Below, one piece after another: positions 1-6,973 of a DNA stretch of 22,753 nt. The DNA is taken from the NCBI GenBank assembly GCA_964563965.1, contig CAZLZI010000010.1:1-22753 (forward strand), given 5' to 3'. The notes under the pieces were generated by a model. It did no database searches and had not been told where the DNA came from. It worked only from the letters and a program-made list of their open reading frames with translations. Numbering within the stretch: the stretch's first letter is position 1; each line of letters starts with the position of its first letter. This DNA comes from CAZCAQ01 sp964563965 (GTDB lineage Bacteria; Patescibacteriota; WWE3; UBA101185; UBA10185). Position numbers and translations under genes: made by a program.

Positions 1-18
1 TTTCTCCTAATGTATGTG

Positions 19-46
19 TTGCATTAGATAAGTATTTCTATATAAT
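19..46 (+). promoter_or_regulatory. Putative promoter of the serS T-box leader
   Basis: A perfect TATAAT at 41-46 is preceded, 16 bases upstream, by TTGCAT (19-24), a weak -35. Transcription would start near position 53, just ahead of the first hairpin of the T-box leader. The placement makes it the natural promoter for serS. The -10 is convincing and the -35 is not. Confidence 0.55.
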
Positions 47-52
47 CACCTT

Positions 53-206
53 AGTATATAAAAGCGATTAGGAGAGCTTTCCACTCTCTTAGCTCCCTTG
101 AGGAAATGCAAGGGCGGGAATGCCCGTTATAGCTGTAAATAAGAAAACTAATCGGGTGGTACCGTCTAATAGACCCCGGCTTTAATGCCGAGGTTTTTTT
201 GTTTTT
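53..206 (+). promoter_or_regulatory. T-box riboswitch controlling serS (transcriptional type, compact)
   Basis: The T-box core GGGTGGTACCG is at 154-164. It folds as a textbook antiterminator: helix A1 CGGG (153-156) with CCCG (175-178), a seven-base bulge TGGTACC (157-163) to pair with the tRNA acceptor end, and helix A2 GTCT (164-167) with AGAC (171-174) around a three-base loop. The A1/A2 right strand is also the left arm of the terminator at 171-206, so the two folds exclude each other. Upstream, 69-76 pairs with 84-91, closing a seven-base loop (77-83) that contains the serine codon UCC (80-82), a candidate specifier. Next, AGCT at 91-94 and 131-134 can enclose two hairpins (95-100/109-114 and 115-118/123-126). 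Uncharged tRNA-Ser should promote read-through into serS. The leader has no room for a full-length Stem I. The T-box itself is certain from the core; the specifier assignment is inference. Confidence 0.9.
171..206 (+). terminator. Intrinsic terminator of the serS T-box
   Basis: Arms 171-180 and 187-196 pair around the loop TTTAAT with one C-A mismatch, giving a GC-rich core (CGGC with GCCG) followed by a run of T (194-200, resuming at 202-206). It shares bases 171-178 with the antiterminator, the expected arrangement for a transcription-attenuating T-box. Confidence 0.9.
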
Positions 207-247
207 AGTGATCATAAGTATAAAATTAGTTTATGGAAGGTTGATAC

Positions 248-1522
248 ATGTTAGATATTAAATACATTAGAGAAAATAGAGAGCTTGTTAAAAAAGCCGT
301 AAGTGACAAACAACTTAATGGAACAGTAGATATAGATAAAATACTTGAAATTGATCAAGAATATATAGCCTTACTGCAAAAAGTCGAGTTGCATCGAACA
401 TTGCGTAATAAGCTTTCGGATAACATAGGTAAAGTTAGCTCTGATGACAGAGAGCAATTAATTAAAGAAGCTACCTCTGTAAAAGAAGAGCTTGGAAGCA
501 TGGAAGCAACTTTAAAATCACTTAAAGATAGACTCGATACCTTGTTACTGTGGGTGCCTAATCCACCTGCACACGATGTTCCATTTGGTAGCGATGAACG
601 TGGAAATGTCGAGCTAAAAAAAGTTGGGTTACTTCCTGACTTTAGTTTTGAAGTTAAAGATCACCTTGATTTAGCTTTAGCTCTAGATATTGCTGATGTA
701 GATCGTGGGGCTAAAATTGCAGGCTTTAGAGGCTATTTTTTAAAGAATGAAGGCGTACTTTTACAAAATGCATTACTTAGATACTCACTAGATGCCATGA
801 GAGAGAAAGGCTTTGATTTATTTGAAGTACCGTGGATGGTTAAACCCGAGTATTTTACAGGTACAGGTTATTTTCCATGGGGTGAAGAAGATCACTATAA
901 AACCCAAGATGGACTTGCTTTAATTGGGACTGCGGAAGTTTCTCTAACCTCCTATTACGCAGATGAGATTCTTAAAGAAGAAGATTTACCTATAAAACTA
1001 GCTGGTATAAGTCCATGCTATCGAAGAGAGATTGGCTCATATGGCAAAGACACGAAAGGGTTATTTAGAGTACATCATTTCACAAAAGTGGAGCAAGTTG
1101 TCTTAACAACAGCAGATGAAGAAGAGACGCGTGTGTGGCACGACAAGATGCTCTCTTTTTCTGAAGAGATACTTCAAGGTCTTGGACTTGCGTATCATGT
1201 TCTATTAATGTGTAGCGGTGATATGGGTGCGGGCCAGAGGAAAAAATATGATATAGAGACATGGTTTCCATCGCAAGGTGTATACAGGGAAACTCATTCA
1301 GATTCCTATTTTAATGATTTCCAATCGCGTAGACTAAATATTAGGTATAAGGCAAAAGACGGCAAGTTGAAATATGTCTATACACTTAACAATACGGTAG
1401 CAGCATCCCCTAGGCTTCTTGCTGCGCTTCTAGAGAATTTTCAAACAGCCTCAGGAAGTGTACTTGTTCCGGAGGTCCTTCAAAAGTATGTGGACTTCAA
1501 AGAAATAGTACCTAAAAAATAA
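248..1522 (+). CDS. serS: Seryl-tRNA synthetase
   Basis: Charges tRNA-Ser with serine using ATP (class II aminoacyl-tRNA synthetase, cytoplasm, homodimer). The 424 residues match the usual bacterial length. Residues about 25-105 are a charged helical region, the long coiled-coil arm that grips the tRNA-Ser variable arm. The serine-site signature TAE is at 228-230. Motif 2 has the ATP-binding arginine pair at 259-260 in YRREIGSYGKDTKGL, and motif 3 has Arg389 in AASPRLLAALLENFQ. The start is fixed by a Shine-Dalgarno GGAAGG at 235-240, seven bases before the ATG, and by the typical MLDIKYIREN opening. It is preceded by a T-box, which fits control by uncharged tRNA. The next gene follows after 22 bases with no terminator, so the leader probably also affects downstream genes. 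Confidence 0.97.
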   Translation: MLDIKYIRENRELVKKAVSDKQLNGTVDIDKILEIDQEYIALLQKVELHRTLRNKLSDNIGKVSSDDREQLIKEATSVKEELGSMEATLKSLKDRLDTLLLWVPNPPAHDVPFGSDERGNVELKKVGLLPDFSFEVKDHLDLALALDIADVDRGAKIAGFRGYFLKNEGVLLQNALLRYSLDAMREKGFDLFEVPWMVKPEYFTGTGYFPWGEEDHYKTQDGLALIGTAEVSLTSYYADEILKEEDLPIKLAGISPCYRREIGSYGKDTKGLFRVHHFTKVEQVVLTTADEEETRVWHDKMLSFSEEILQGLGLAYHVLLMCSGDMGAGQRKKYDIETWFPSQGVYRETHSDSYFNDFQSRRLNIRYKAKDGKLKYVYTLNNTVAASPRLLAALLENFQTASGSVLVPEVLQKYVDFKEIVPKK

Positions 1523-1544
1523 ACTTTGCGATATTATAACAATA

Positions 1545-2237
1545 ATGACGATATTTGATGGCATTATACTACCTAAGACTGTGTATGAGTGTGATTCGGA
1601 TGTAAATGGACACATACTAGTAATAGATATTGGCAAGACTAGAAAACTTAGTGTAAACGGGGTAGTGCAATCTGTTAACTTTGATTCTCCTTCAGGCAAG
1701 AACATGTACTGGGGGAGAGCGGTGGCGGGTTACAGGGAGTATTTTCCCGAAATAGGTAATATACTTATTCTAGGTATGGGTGGAGGGACACTGCTTCATC
1801 TGTTAGCACAAGAGTTTCCTGGTATACAAATGACTGCCGTTGAGTATGACCCAGAAATGGTTAAGATTGCCGAGGAATATTTCTCTGTCAAAGATATACC
1901 GAATACCCATGTCATTGTTGGTGACGCCCTTAAAGTTCTCGCGTCTCCAGATTCATACAATATCCCATACTACTCATTTGATTCTATCTTTGTAGATATG
2001 CATATTGGGGATAAATATCCCGAATTGGGAGAAACAGGTACTTTTATTTCTGGACTTAAAAAAGTGGTTAAACGAGAAGGTTGGGTAGTTTTTAATAGGT
2101 TATACTGGGGATATCATCAAGACGATGTCAATGCATTCATTCAAGATTTGCATATGCATTTTGGTGAGGTTAAGTCGACTGTGGTAGCCGGTAAAACAAA
2201 CTCTGATAATGTCTTAATTTTCTGCAAGAATATCTGA
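1545..2237 (+). CDS. Spermidine-synthase-like class I SAM-fold protein
   Basis: This 230-residue protein resembles the polyamine aminopropyltransferase (spermidine synthase) family. A short N-terminal beta region (about 20-60, with the family-like LSVNGVVQSV and YWGRAVAG) leads into a Rossmann SAM-binding domain. Visible motifs are the glycine loop GMGGG (77-81), the acidic ribose-binding Glu100 in VEYDP, the adenine-site VGDA (125-128) and a post-strand-4 VDMHIGD (150-156). In true spermidine synthases this last position carries the catalytic Asp in a DxxDP-like stretch. Here it reads DMHIGDKYP, so aminopropyl transfer is uncertain and a methyltransferase or another SAM-dependent role is possible. 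There is no Shine-Dalgarno before the ATG; TATAAC at 1535-1540 resembles a -10 but lacks a -35. It lies in the serS transcript and its stop is one base from the uppP start. Confidence 0.75.
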   Translation: MTIFDGIILPKTVYECDSDVNGHILVIDIGKTRKLSVNGVVQSVNFDSPSGKNMYWGRAVAGYREYFPEIGNILILGMGGGTLLHLLAQEFPGIQMTAVEYDPEMVKIAEEYFSVKDIPNTHVIVGDALKVLASPDSYNIPYYSFDSIFVDMHIGDKYPELGETGTFISGLKKVVKREGWVVFNRLYWGYHQDDVNAFIQDLHMHFGEVKSTVVAGKTNSDNVLIFCKNI

Positions 2238-2238
2238 C

Positions 2239-3063
2239 ATGACTATATTGCAAGCACTCATTTTAGGTTTCGGTCAAGCCTTAACCGAGTTTCTGCCAGT
2301 TTCATCTTCTGCACATTTAGTGATACTTCCCCATCTCTTTAAATGGACTATCCAATCGTTAGTATTTGATACGGTTCTTCATCTTGGTACCTTATGTGCA
2401 TTATTATTTGTCTTTGGGAAAGACTTTTATCAAGTTGGAAGATCTCTTTTTACTGATATTAAAACTAAAGGATTAAAAGTAACTACCTATTCATTACCTG
2501 CAAAACTTGGGCTATATATAGTTCTGGCTTGCCTACCTGCGATAATGGCTGGGCTTGTACTTGAACCTTATATTGAAAGCGAATTTCGACAATTGGTATA
2601 CGTGATACTTTTTCTAACGCTTGGCACTGTACTTCTTTTTATTGCTGATATGTATAATTGCAAATCTACTAAAGAGCATGCCCCACTATCTGCACACAAA
2701 GCATTAGTCGTTGGCATCTTCCAGATTTTTGCATTGTTTCCCGGCGTATCAAGATCTGGAAGCACCATATCTGCAGGTATCCTTTCCGGCTTAAGTAGAC
2801 TTGAGGCAGCCAGATTTTCCTTTATGTTATCCGTTCCAATGGTATTTGCAGCTGCCAGTTACGAATTAATTAAAAACTACCAGTCAGTCCTTTCATACTC
2901 CCCGATACTTTTTATAACGGGCTTTATGGCAAGTTTTATTGGTGGTATTGCTGTGATTAAATTCTTACTTGGTTATCTTAGTAATCATTCGCTTAAAGTC
3001 TTTATTATTTATAGAGTTTTACTAATTATTGGCCTAGTCTTGTTAGTTAGTATGTTAAATTAA
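2239..3063 (+). CDS. uppP: Undecaprenyl-diphosphate phosphatase (BacA/UppP family)
   Basis: Integral membrane enzyme that removes a phosphate from undecaprenyl diphosphate, regenerating the lipid carrier for peptidoglycan and other wall polymers; overexpression in other bacteria gives bacitracin resistance. The 274 residues are strongly hydrophobic, with about eight membrane segments. Both BacA signature regions are present. The first is near the N-terminus, QALTEFLPVSSSAHL, with Glu17 and His26 matching the catalytic Glu and His of E. coli. The second is PGVSRSGSTISAG at 168-180, with Arg172 as the phosphate-binding Arg. The start follows the upstream stop as TGA-C-ATG with no Shine-Dalgarno, so translation is probably coupled to the upstream gene. 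Confidence 0.95.
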   Translation: MTILQALILGFGQALTEFLPVSSSAHLVILPHLFKWTIQSLVFDTVLHLGTLCALLFVFGKDFYQVGRSLFTDIKTKGLKVTTYSLPAKLGLYIVLACLPAIMAGLVLEPYIESEFRQLVYVILFLTLGTVLLFIADMYNCKSTKEHAPLSAHKALVVGIFQIFALFPGVSRSGSTISAGILSGLSRLEAARFSFMLSVPMVFAAASYELIKNYQSVLSYSPILFITGFMASFIGGIAVIKFLLGYLSNHSLKVFIIYRVLLIIGLVLLVSMLN

Positions 3064-3064
3064 G

Positions 3065-3073
3065 TGATATAAT
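3065..3073 (+). promoter_or_regulatory. Extended -10 promoter giving a nearly leaderless secA mRNA
   Basis: TGATATAAT is a perfect -10 hexamer (3068-3073) with the extended TGn element (3065-3067). No -35 is seen at normal spacing. A start about seven bases downstream (near 3080) leaves only some three to five bases before the secA ATG at 3084. No Shine-Dalgarno is present there, consistent with leaderless initiation. Confidence 0.55.
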
Positions 3074-3083
3074 CTTCTACGTC

Positions 3084-5615
3084 ATGTTTTTATCGAAGCT
3101 ATTTGACTCTAATGAAAAACAACTTACTCAACTGCGTCCTATTCTTGCTAAAGTAAATGCTTTAGAAGAAGAAGTTAAGAGGCTAAGCCATGAAGAAATT
3201 CTTACTCAAACAAGAAAGTGGCAAGGAGATCTTGCTGGGTTAACTTTAGACAAACAACTTACATTTATAGATGATATCCTCCCACGTGCCTTTGCGCTAG
3301 TTAGAGAAGCCGCTTTTAGAACTCTGGGTAAAAGACATTATGATGTCCAGATCCTTGCAGGTATCGTTTTGCATCAAGGTAAAATCGGAGAGCAAAAAAC
3401 AGGTGAGGGTAAAACACTTACGGCTACACTTCCCTTATATTTGAATGCCTTAACCGGCAGAGGTGTTCACTTGGTAACACCTAATGATTATCTTTCACGC
3501 CATGGCGCAGGTTGGATGGGGACGGTTTATGATTACTTAGGTTTGTCTGTTGGTGTTGTTATGCAAGAGAAAGCTTATATCTATGATAAAGCTTACACCA
3601 GTGAGGAATTCAACGATGATTACGCGGTACGTCTTAAACAATGTGAGAGAAGAGAGGCCTATAATGCCGATATTACCTATGGAACAAACCATGAGTTTGG
3701 CTTTGATTATCTGCGTGACAATATGGCCTTCTCCCCTGACGATTTAGTGCAACAGAGTAAAGACGGTAGTTATGGGGAACATTTCTTTGCAATTGTAGAT
3801 GAAGTGGACTCAATTCTTATTGATATGGCAAGAACACCATTAATTATATCTACCAGTGTTGCACAACCTGCAGAAAGATATATGGAAGCAGCCCGAATTG
3901 TCTCCACTTTACTCAAAGGGATTGATTTTGAAGCTGATGAAAAATTTCGAAATGCAAATCTGACGGATATGGGTATTCGCAAAGTTGAAAAACTTCTTGG
4001 GGTTAAAAACCTTTATGAAGAAGACTTTGTAATGGTTCATTTGATGGAGCAGGCACTGACTGCCCGAGCATTATTTGAAAAAGATAAAGATTATATAGTC
4101 AAGGATGGCAAGATAGTTATTGTTGATCAATTCACTGGTAGATTGCTGCCTAATAATTCGTTTTCTCATGGTTTACATCAGGCAATAGAAGCAAAAGAAG
4201 GAGTAGAGATACGAGAAGAATCAAGATCAGTAGCTGAAATCTCTTATCAAAACTATTTTAGACTGTATAAAAAACTTTCTGGTATGACTGGAACAGCTAT
4301 AACCGAGGCAGAAGAATTTTATAAAATTTATAAGCTTGATGTAGTAGTAATCCCTACCAATAAAGACGTTCATCGAACTGATCTTAATGATGTTGTGTAT
4401 AAGTCAGAAGCCGCCAAATTCAAAGCTGTTGCTGATGACATAGCTCAGAGACATAAAAACGGCCAACCGGTTTTAGTTGGTACCACATCAGTAGATAAGA
4501 GCCAGTTACTATACGAACTACTGTCTCGCCGAGGTGTTAAGGCGGAGATTTTAAATGCTAAGAATCATGAAAAGGAAGCTAATATTATCTCGCAAGCCGG
4601 TAAAAGAGGAGCTGTTACTGTGTCTACCAACATGGCAGGTAGAGGTGTTGATATACTGTTGGGTGGTGAGAGTGCAATTACAGCAGACTATCAAGAAATA
4701 GTAGGACTTGGAGGACTGCATGTTATTGGTACTGAGCGACATGAATCTAGGCGTATAGATAATCAGCTAAGAGGTAGAGCAGGGCGACAAGGAGATCCAG
4801 GATCTTCTAGGTTTTATGTTTCTTTACAAGATGAACTTATGCGGGTCTTTGGGGGAGCTCAGATTGAAGCTCTCATGAGTAGATTTGGAATGGATGAAAA
4901 TGTTCCTCTTGAAGCAAGTCTTGTATCCAAAGCAATAGAAAATGCCCAGAAAAAGGTAGAGGGGCTTAACTTTGATCGTCGAAAAAGAGTTGTTGAGATG
5001 GACGATGTTATCAACGTTCACCGAACAGTTGTTTATAAATTAAGAAAAAGAATTCTGTTTGGTCCCTTGGAAGGGCAGGCATTTAAAGAATGGTTTATCG
5101 AAAAACTACGTACAAATTATCCGGATTTTGATCAGGAAAAACATTGGGATACTTTTGAAACTCAAACTAGCCTTACTACTTTCCTGCATATTATATTCCA
5201 AGTAAGTCGTGAGGTAATTGATGTGTTGTGGATGGATCATTTAACTGATATGGATAATCTGAGGGAAGGTATAGGACTTAGGGGATACGCACAAAAAGAT
5301 CCGATAGTTGAATTTAAGAATGAAGGGCATCGCAAATTTGAGCTGCTGGTATCTAAGATATATATAAGTATTGCAGAGAGACTAACACGCATGTCGATTG
5401 ATATAGATAGTGAGGCGTCAAAAGCTCGGCTCGATTCTTCAAAAAGTATGTTTAGTAACATAGCCGTATCAAAAGAAGATTATGAAACAGGTGTCCTTGA
5501 TGAAGCAAAAGCTATTAAAGTAGAACCTGTTAGAACAACCCCCAAAGTTGGACGAAACGATCCATGCCCCTGTGGTAGTGGCAAAAAATACAAGAACTGC
5601 CATGGCAAGTCTTAG
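3084..5615 (+). CDS. secA: Preprotein translocase ATPase SecA
   Basis: Motor ATPase that pushes unfolded preproteins through SecYEG at the inner face of the membrane. The 843 residues are of usual length. Walker A is KTGEGKT at 105-111 and Walker B is in VDEVDSILID. The preprotein-crosslinking and second nucleotide-binding domains follow (GMTGTAITEAEEF, TNMAGRGVDILLGG, GRAGRQGDPGSSRFY). The C-terminus has a complete SEC-C zinc site, DPCPCGSGKKYKNCHG, which usually binds SecB or ribosomes. Two conserved positions differ from the usual consensus: Met248 where most SecA have Glu (IDEART reads IDMART), and Val522 where most have Thr (GRGTD reads GRGVD). The DEVD and arginine-finger regions are intact, so it should be active. 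It has its own promoter and no Shine-Dalgarno. A HAD phosphatase and signal peptidase I follow. Confidence 0.97.
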   Translation: MFLSKLFDSNEKQLTQLRPILAKVNALEEEVKRLSHEEILTQTRKWQGDLAGLTLDKQLTFIDDILPRAFALVREAAFRTLGKRHYDVQILAGIVLHQGKIGEQKTGEGKTLTATLPLYLNALTGRGVHLVTPNDYLSRHGAGWMGTVYDYLGLSVGVVMQEKAYIYDKAYTSEEFNDDYAVRLKQCERREAYNADITYGTNHEFGFDYLRDNMAFSPDDLVQQSKDGSYGEHFFAIVDEVDSILIDMARTPLIISTSVAQPAERYMEAARIVSTLLKGIDFEADEKFRNANLTDMGIRKVEKLLGVKNLYEEDFVMVHLMEQALTARALFEKDKDYIVKDGKIVIVDQFTGRLLPNNSFSHGLHQAIEAKEGVEIREESRSVAEISYQNYFRLYKKLSGMTGTAITEAEEFYKIYKLDVVVIPTNKDVHRTDLNDVVYKSEAAKFKAVADDIAQRHKNGQPVLVGTTSVDKSQLLYELLSRRGVKAEILNAKNHEKEANIISQAGKRGAVTVSTNMAGRGVDILLGGESAITADYQEIVGLGGLHVIGTERHESRRIDNQLRGRAGRQGDPGSSRFYVSLQDELMRVFGGAQIEALMSRFGMDENVPLEASLVSKAIENAQKKVEGLNFDRRKRVVEMDDVINVHRTVVYKLRKRILFGPLEGQAFKEWFIEKLRTNYPDFDQEKHWDTFETQTSLTTFLHIIFQVSREVIDVLWMDHLTDMDNLREGIGLRGYAQKDPIVEFKNEGHRKFELLVSKIYISIAERLTRMSIDIDSEASKARLDSSKSMFSNIAVSKEDYETGVLDEAKAIKVEPVRTTPKVGRNDPCPCGSGKKYKNCHGKS

Positions 5616-5646
5616 TGTTTTATATTTCCAACTTATTTGATAGTCT

Positions 5647-6291
5647 ATGAATGTGTCTTTAAGAGAAAAAAAATTAATCTTGTTAGATTTTGACGGTACT
5701 ATAGCAGACACCGTACAAGTCTTTGTCCATGTAAATAACTCTCATTTTAAAGAGTATGGTACGAAATTTTTAACCAAAGAAGATGTAGTAAGATTGAAAA
5801 AGATGTCAGACATTGAAGCACTTAGGTTTTTGGATATCAATTTTATTGAATTCTTCTTAATTTCCCGTAAGTTCTTAAAACAAATCAAAGCTTTTATGCC
5901 TTCAGCACCCCCTTTTGAAGGTATGCTTGAATTACTTAATAAACTTTATAAAGCTGGGAAACACTGTTCGATAGTTTCACGCAATAGTGTTGAAAACATT
6001 AAGACATTTTTAAAACACCATAATATAAGTCATATTACCCAACTTGAAAGTGAAGGTCTCTTTATGCGCAAACACAAGCTAATAAAGAAATTACTAAAAG
6101 AACACAGTCTTGCTGCAAAGGAATGTGTCTTGGTAGGAGATAGATTAAGTGATTTTGAAAGTGCAAAAAAAGCAGGGATTGATTTTATCTTTGTTACTTG
6201 GGGTTATGGTTCACCGACTACAGAACAAAAACAAGAATTAAAGAACATTGCTACTTCAGTTACTGAACTTGAGAGTATGCTAATAAGCTAA
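5647..6291 (+). CDS. HAD-superfamily phosphatase (phosphoglycolate-phosphatase-like)
   Basis: A 214-residue haloacid-dehalogenase hydrolase. Motif I is LLDFDGTIADT, with nucleophile Asp14 and acid/base Asp16. A helical cap of the C1 type follows (about 22-90). Motif II is SIVSRNS, with Ser111. A basic stretch at 142-144 can supply the motif III lysine. Motif IV is VGDRLSD, with Mg-binding Asp165 and Asp169. The arrangement matches the Gph/PpaX-like group, which acts on small phosphate esters such as phosphoglycolate or pyrophosphate; the substrate cannot be read from the sequence. It starts 31 bases after secA with no Shine-Dalgarno (a weak TATATT at 5621-5626 might be a -10) and its stop abuts lepB as TAA-C-ATG. 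Confidence 0.88.
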   Translation: MNVSLREKKLILLDFDGTIADTVQVFVHVNNSHFKEYGTKFLTKEDVVRLKKMSDIEALRFLDINFIEFFLISRKFLKQIKAFMPSAPPFEGMLELLNKLYKAGKHCSIVSRNSVENIKTFLKHHNISHITQLESEGLFMRKHKLIKKLLKEHSLAAKECVLVGDRLSDFESAKKAGIDFIFVTWGYGSPTTEQKQELKNIATSVTELESMLIS

Positions 6292-6292
6292 C

Positions 6293-6835
6293 ATGAAACC
6301 AAAAGAAACAATTGTAGAAATAGCTGAAACAATCATTGTCTCGTATATAGTATTAATCGTGATTTTTAAATTAGTTGCTTTTCCTGAACAAGTTTCTGGA
6401 GCCAGTATGCGACCAACTCTTGCTACAGGTGATAGAATTTTAGTGCAAAGAGTCTCAAAACTCTATAGAGATTTCTCACGAGGGGAAGTTGTAGTTTTAA
6501 CACCTCCAGGGGATAACGATATTCACTATGTTAAGCGAATTGTAGGTTTGCCAGGTGACATAATTAAGATTAATGACTGTGAAGTTTTTATAACTAAACA
6601 AGGAGAGAAATTTAGCCTGGATGAGACCTATTTAGCTCCTGCAGTTTGTACTAGTGGAGGAACACTCATAAGGGAGGGTCGAGCTTTAAGGCTTGGAGAC
6701 AATGAATACATGGTGCTTGGAGACAACCGTGAGAATTCCGCAGATTCGAGGTTCTTTGGTGTTGTGACACGTGATAGAATATTAGGTGCTGTTATTTTTA
6801 GGTTTTGGCCTCCAAAAGAGGTAGGTTTTTTCTAA
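6293..6835 (+). CDS. lepB: Signal peptidase I
   Basis: Membrane serine protease with a Ser/Lys dyad that removes signal peptides from exported proteins on the outer face of the membrane. The 180-residue protein has one N-terminal membrane anchor (about 14-30). It is followed by box B SGASMRPTL with catalytic Ser38, box D YVKRIVGLPGDI with general-base Lys81, and box E GDNRENSADSRFFG. The size fits the short single-anchor Gram-positive type rather than the longer E. coli enzyme. It directly follows the HAD gene (TAA-C-ATG) and lies downstream of secA, so export motor and signal-peptide removal are probably co-transcribed. No terminator is visible after it; the rpoB promoter starts eight bases later. 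Confidence 0.95.
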   Translation: MKPKETIVEIAETIIVSYIVLIVIFKLVAFPEQVSGASMRPTLATGDRILVQRVSKLYRDFSRGEVVVLTPPGDNDIHYVKRIVGLPGDIIKINDCEVFITKQGEKFSLDETYLAPAVCTSGGTLIREGRALRLGDNEYMVLGDNRENSADSRFFGVVTRDRILGAVIFRFWPPKEVGFF

Positions 6836-6842
6836 AACTCTA

Positions 6843-6871
6843 TTGACAGACAAATGCGCTTGTGGTAGGTT
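6843..6871 (+). promoter_or_regulatory. Strong promoter of the rpoB operon
   Basis: A perfect -35 TTGACA (6843-6848) lies 17 bases from a -10 TAGGTT (6866-6871) that carries the extended TGn element (TGG at 6863-6865). The predicted start near 6878 leaves a leader of about 95 bases before rpoB. Confidence 0.75.
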
Positions 6872-6888
6872 TTACTTTGCTCCATAGG

Positions 6889-6945
6889 CACTTAAGTGTA
6901 TTTATTAAAATGTATGTAAAAGATGCAGGTGTGTGTGTCTTTTAC
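6889..6945 (+). other. Structured rpoB 5' leader: palindrome plus hairpin
   Basis: Two symmetric elements lie between the promoter and rpoB. CACTTAAGTG (6889-6898) is a perfect ten-base palindrome. GTAAAAGA (6916-6923) pairs exactly with TCTTTTAC (6938-6945), and the stem can extend inward through two G-U pairs, C6926-G6935 and A6927-T6934. No T-run follows, so it is not an intrinsic terminator. Possible roles are mRNA stabilisation, a protein-binding site or an autoregulatory leader; none is established. The rpoB Shine-Dalgarno (AAGG, 6961-6964) lies further downstream. Confidence 0.5.
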
Positions 6946-6973
6946 TTGAAAAATTTAAAAAAGGCTAATTTAA

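Noticed and set aside
3..75. Nine-base inverted repeat TCTCCTAAT (3-11) / ATTAGGAGA (67-75)
   Set aside because: The left copy lies upstream of the likely promoter, so it would not be in the RNA, and the right copy is already used in the T-box hairpin; chance is likely.
6916..6945. rpoB leader hairpin as an intrinsic terminator
   Set aside because: The stem is A/T-rich and is followed by CTTGAAAAA rather than a T-run.
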